In this document: in pieces, positions 51,779 to 54,482 of the stretch
How positions within the stretch are numbered: position 1 is the first letter of the stretch
Layout of the letters: every line of letters begins with the position of its first letter
NCBI GenBank assembly: GCA_001664505.1
Contig: CP011806.1
Coordinates: 628,842 to 683,323 of the forward strand
DNA: 54,482 nt
Direction of reading: 5' to 3'
From: Acidobacteria bacterium Mor1
Lineage (GTDB): Bacteria; Acidobacteriota; Polarisedimenticolia; Polarisedimenticolales; Polarisedimenticolaceae
The notes under the pieces: generated by a model
Databases searched by the model: none
What the model was told of the DNA's origin: nothing
What the model saw: only the letters and a program-made list of their open reading frames with translations
Program-made: the position numbers and the translations under genes

Positions 51779-52923
51779 TGGAAGCAATGCTCGCACTGGA
51801 AGACGGCCGGGTGTTTCGTGGCCGCGCTGAAGGGGCCTCGGTGCGCGGCGTCGGCGAGGTGGTCTTCAACACGGCGATGACCGGGTACCAGGAGATCCTG
51901 ACCGATCCCTCCTACCGGGGGCAGATCGTCGTGATGACCTGCCCGGAGATCGGCAACTACGGCACCAACAGCGAGGATCAGGAATCCTCCCGCCCCCACG
52001 TCTCCGGGTTCGTGACCCGCGAGATGTCGGTTTTCGCCTCGAACTGGCGCGCGACCCGCAGCCTCAACGACTACCTGCGGCAGCACGGCATCCCGTGCAT
52101 CACCGATGTGGATACCCGGGCGATCACCCGCCACATCCGTTCCGCCGGTTGCCTCCGGGGAGTGATCGCCGCCGGCGACGTCAACACCAGCGATCTGGTG
52201 CGGATGGCCCAGGAATCGCCGCGGCTGGAAGATCAGGATCTGGTGCGCCAGGTCACCTGTGCCGAGACCCACGCCTGGACCCTGGGGCGGGACGCGCGCT
52301 GGGCCCAGGGCTCCGTCGGCGGAGCCGCCGCCGGCGTTCGCCGTCCGCATTGCGTCGCATTCGACTTCGGCACCAAGCACAACATCCTGCGGCTGCTGCG
52401 GGAGAGCGGCTTCGACGTGACGGTGGTGCCGGCAACCCTGCGCGCCGAAGAGGCCCTGGCTCTGAAGCCGGACGTGGTCTTCCTCTCCAACGGCCCCGGC
52501 GACCCGGCGACCTGCAGCTACGCGGTGCGCACGGTTTCGGACCTGCTGGGTAAGGTGCCGATCTTCGGCATCTGCCTCGGGCACCAGATCGCCGGCCTCG
52601 CGTTGGGCGCCAAGACCTTCAAGCTGAAGTTCGGACACCACGGAGCCAACCACCCGGTTCAGGAGTTGGCCACGGGACAGGTGCAGGTCACGTCACAGAA
52701 TCACGGCTATGCCGTGGACGGAGACGGTTTGCCCTCGGGGGCCCACGTCACCCACGTCAACCTCAACGACGGAACCTGTGAAGGCTTCGCCTACCCGGAG
52801 ATGGGGCTGGTCACCGTGCAGTACCACCCGGAGTCCTCTCCCGGCCCCCACGACTCGCTGAAACTGTTCAAGGAGTTTCGCGACATGGCGTTCGCGTCGG
52901 CTGCCGACGAGAGGGAATCATGA
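51778..52923 (+). CDS. carA: Carbamoyl-phosphate synthase small subunit
   Basis: A 381-residue glutaminase subunit that supplies ammonia for carbamoyl phosphate in arginine and pyrimidine synthesis. The N-terminal CPSase domain (about 5-150; NTAMTGYQEILTDPSY) leads to a class I amidotransferase domain with catalytic Cys266 in GICLGHQ and His-Glu in YHPESSPGP near 353-361. Length is standard. carB is not adjacent; the gene is coupled instead to the next open frame by ATGA. Confidence 0.97.
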   Translation: MEAMLALEDGRVFRGRAEGASVRGVGEVVFNTAMTGYQEILTDPSYRGQIVVMTCPEIGNYGTNSEDQESSRPHVSGFVTREMSVFASNWRATRSLNDYLRQHGIPCITDVDTRAITRHIRSAGCLRGVIAAGDVNTSDLVRMAQESPRLEDQDLVRQVTCAETHAWTLGRDARWAQGSVGGAAAGVRRPHCVAFDFGTKHNILRLLRESGFDVTVVPATLRAEEALALKPDVVFLSNGPGDPATCSYAVRTVSDLLGKVPIFGICLGHQIAGLALGAKTFKLKFGHHGANHPVQELATGQVQVTSQNHGYAVDGDGLPSGAHVTHVNLNDGTCEGFAYPEMGLVTVQYHPESSPGPHDSLKLFKEFRDMAFASAADERES

Positions 52924-54065
52924 CCGACTGGAAATCGTCGCTGCGGGCGGATCCGACGCCGTGGCTGCTCGAAGTGGGCTGCCCGGCGATCCGCTACCGC
53001 ACGCTGACCGAGTTGCTCGAGCGGGGCAAGGACGACCCCGACGTGCAGGCGGCACACAAGGACTTGCTCGAGTACGGTCCGGCGGTGAAGCTGCAGAAGT
53101 CCCAGAAGAAGGACGGCTCATGGGGAACCGCGATCCACGCGTCGGACCCGAAGAAGCTGCAGACCTGCACCGAGAACGCCCTGATGCAGCTCTACGAAAT
53201 GGGCTGGAACCGGGACACCAAGACCGTGCGGGCGGCGGCCAAGCTGCTGCGCAGCTACGTCAGCGGCAAGAAGGACGTGAAGTTCTACGAGTTCGCCAAG
53301 GTGGTCAAGGCCGACGACCGGCGCCAGGACTTCTACCGCTGGTTCCTGCGGATCCTGTGTCTCAACCTGCTGCTTCGCGCCGGCTACCTCGATGAGCGCA
53401 GCCGCGGCGCCTTGCTCGACTTGCTCGAGCTGACCGCCGGCTTCGTAGAGAACCCGATCTCCCGCGACCCGGTCGAGGAGATCGGCGCAAGCCATCCGAT
53501 GATTCGCATGGCGGGCTGGCGTCAGGGGTACGCGTTCATTCCCGACGTCTACATCCTGCAGACCTTCGCGAGTTCTCCGTGGCTGCTCGACGGCGAGCTG
53601 GCCAAGATCCGGCTGAAGAAGATCTTCGACTACGTGCTGTCGCCGACCTATCAGGCGCTGGCGCCGGACATCGGCCTGGTCCGCACTTCCAAGGGCTCCT
53701 TCGTCAAGGGGCACGGGCTGAAGCTGCGCACCGTCGAGGAGTACCAGAAGCAGGGCAACGTCGATGAGCTGCTGGTCAACCTCGAGTTGATGGCCCGGCT
53801 CGGGCTGGTGAACCGCTATCCGCTGTTGATGTCCCACATGGATTGGGTGGTTTCGCAGCAGACCAAGGACGGGCGCTGGAGCCTCTCGACCAAGCTATGG
53901 AGCGACACCAGCCGCTGGGCCCAGCTCCTGCGACTGGAGAAGGACTGGCGCAGTCCCGCACGCAAGGAGGCGGACATGACCTTCCGTGTGCTGCTGATCC
54001 TCAAGCACCAGTGGGAACGCCAGATGCGGATGCTGGATCGCCGGGACGACGGCTACCCGATCTAA
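52920..54065 (+). CDS. Alpha/alpha-toroid (prenyltransferase/squalene-cyclase-like) repeat protein
   Basis: A 381-residue soluble protein with several helical repeats. QW-like motifs (QKKDGSWG at about 60-67 and QTKDGRWS at about 318-325) suggest an alpha/alpha barrel of the terpene cyclase/prenyltransferase clan. The opening PWLLEVGCPAIRYRTL is typical of small stand-alone members whose function is unknown. There is no DXDD or zinc-ligand set, so catalysis is unproven. ATG 52920 overlaps the carA stop by 4 nt. It converges on radA. Confidence 0.75.
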   Translation: MTDWKSSLRADPTPWLLEVGCPAIRYRTLTELLERGKDDPDVQAAHKDLLEYGPAVKLQKSQKKDGSWGTAIHASDPKKLQTCTENALMQLYEMGWNRDTKTVRAAAKLLRSYVSGKKDVKFYEFAKVVKADDRRQDFYRWFLRILCLNLLLRAGYLDERSRGALLDLLELTAGFVENPISRDPVEEIGASHPMIRMAGWRQGYAFIPDVYILQTFASSPWLLDGELAKIRLKKIFDYVLSPTYQALAPDIGLVRTSKGSFVKGHGLKLRTVEEYQKQGNVDELLVNLELMARLGLVNRYPLLMSHMDWVVSQQTKDGRWSLSTKLWSDTSRWAQLLRLEKDWRSPARKEADMTFRVLLILKHQWERQMRMLDRRDDGYPI

Positions 54066-54090
54066 CCACCGTTCTACGCCGCAGGCCGAA

Positions 54091-54108
54091 TCGAACCTCT
54101 AGGTTCGA
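54091..54108. other. Perfect inverted repeat over the radA stop codon
   Basis: TCGAACCT and its complement separated by two bases, between convergent genes. There is no T-tract. It may mark a weak bidirectional 3' end. Confidence 0.35.
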
Positions 54109-54482
54109 GGGGCGCTGCCCAACATGTGGCGCAGCGCCTCGGGGACATCGGCGGCCCGGTAGACCTCCAGGCCGTCGACGGCGTCGAACCCGCCGCAGGA
54201 GGCGGGCACAACTGCCGAGCGGAAGCCCAGCCGCGCCGCTTCGCGCAGGCGGCTCTCGATCCGCCCGACCGAGCGGATCTCGCCGGTAAGTCCGACCTCA
54301 CCACAGGCGATGCGCCCCTCGACGACCGGCAGTCCCGCGAGGCTCGAGCCGACGGCCACAGCCACGGCCAGGTCCGCTGCCGGCTCGGCGACGCTCATTC
54401 CGCCGGTGAGGTTGACGAACACGTCCCGGGAGCCGAGGTCGAGACCGGCCCGCCGCTGCAGCACCGCAAGGATCAGCGCCAC
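54099..54482 (-). CDS. radA: DNA repair protein RadA, C-terminal part (5' end outside window)
   Basis: The frame is open to the right edge, so the gene continues beyond the window; only the last 127 residues are seen. They match the Lon-like C-terminal domain of RadA/Sms (VFVNLTGGMSVAEPAADLAV, GEVGLTGEIRSV, PAS near the end), which acts in branch migration during recombination. The ATPase and zinc-finger parts are not visible. Confidence 0.9.
   Translation of the reverse strand: MALILAVLQRRAGLDLGSRDVFVNLTGGMSVAEPAADLAVAVAVGSSLAGLPVVEGRIACGEVGLTGEIRSVGRIESRLREAARLGFRSAVVPASCGGFDAVDGLEVYRAADVPEALRHMLGSAPRT

Overview
The window is GC-rich Gram-negative bacterial chromosome. Evidence for an outer membrane includes a TonB-less beta-barrel candidate, a lipoprotein and type VI secretion (T6SS) membrane genes. 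Other markers are an archaeal/fungal-type aspartate-semialdehyde dehydrogenase, a class I lysyl-tRNA synthetase, the succinylase lysine branch (DapD) and RNase Y. Together these make me lean to Acidobacteriota (Thermoanaerobaculia-like) or a neighbouring phylum. That is inference; no 16S gene is present. I see no mobile elements, CRISPR arrays or rRNA. Coding is dense, mostly core metabolism and translation, with one accessory block at the left.

Positions 1-16710 are the right part of a T6SS locus: a PAAR-like DUF4150 gene cut by the left edge, a giant membrane Ser/Thr kinase, TssK-TssL-TssM and TagF. Interspersed are four proteins without standard T6SS names: a 232-residue unknown, a protein with an apparent COMM domain (a fold best known from eukaryotic Commander/COMMD proteins), a 517-residue unknown, and a coiled-coil protein that may resemble the C-terminal part of TagH. 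The sheath, baseplate and ClpV genes are not in the window and presumably lie to the left.

Positions 16743-23879 hold pckA, rnd, two overlapping secreted-protein genes (one with two PDZ domains), a strong bidirectional terminator, a small exported protein, a phosphoglycolate-phosphatase-like HAD enzyme and a small Cys-rich protein. Positions 23977-30003 are a tightly coupled lysine/diaminopimelate operon, asd-lysC-dapB-dapA-dapD-dapC, with mostly 4-nt overlaps and many TTG/GTG starts. Positions 30015-39581 hold a HEAT-repeat protein, an Mrp/ApbC Fe-S carrier, an outer-membrane barrel next to a lipoprotein, a PmtA-like methyltransferase, two HTH regulators, lysS (class I) and a UMF1-type transporter.

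Positions 39595-44706, all on the minus strand, run zapB-zapA-6S RNA-rny-ispA-tlyA-nadK (cell division, RNA turnover, isoprenoids, rRNA methylation, NADP). The RNase Y has substitutions in its HD metal-binding residues. Positions 44774-50649, also minus, are a translation operon: a strong promoter, tRNA-Val(GAC), thrS, rpmI, rplT, pheS, pheT. infC is missing from its usual place and PheT lacks the N-terminal tRNA-binding domain. Positions 50900-54065 are a coupled trio: metallo-beta-lactamase-fold hydrolase, carA and an alpha/alpha-toroid (prenyltransferase-like) protein. The 3' end of radA lies at the right edge.

Nothing here is a proven new system. The best leads are the COMM-domain protein in the T6SS neighbourhood, the altered RNase Y, the short PheT with the infC-less ribosomal operon, and three promoters that place transcription start at or next to the start codon (leaderless mRNAs).
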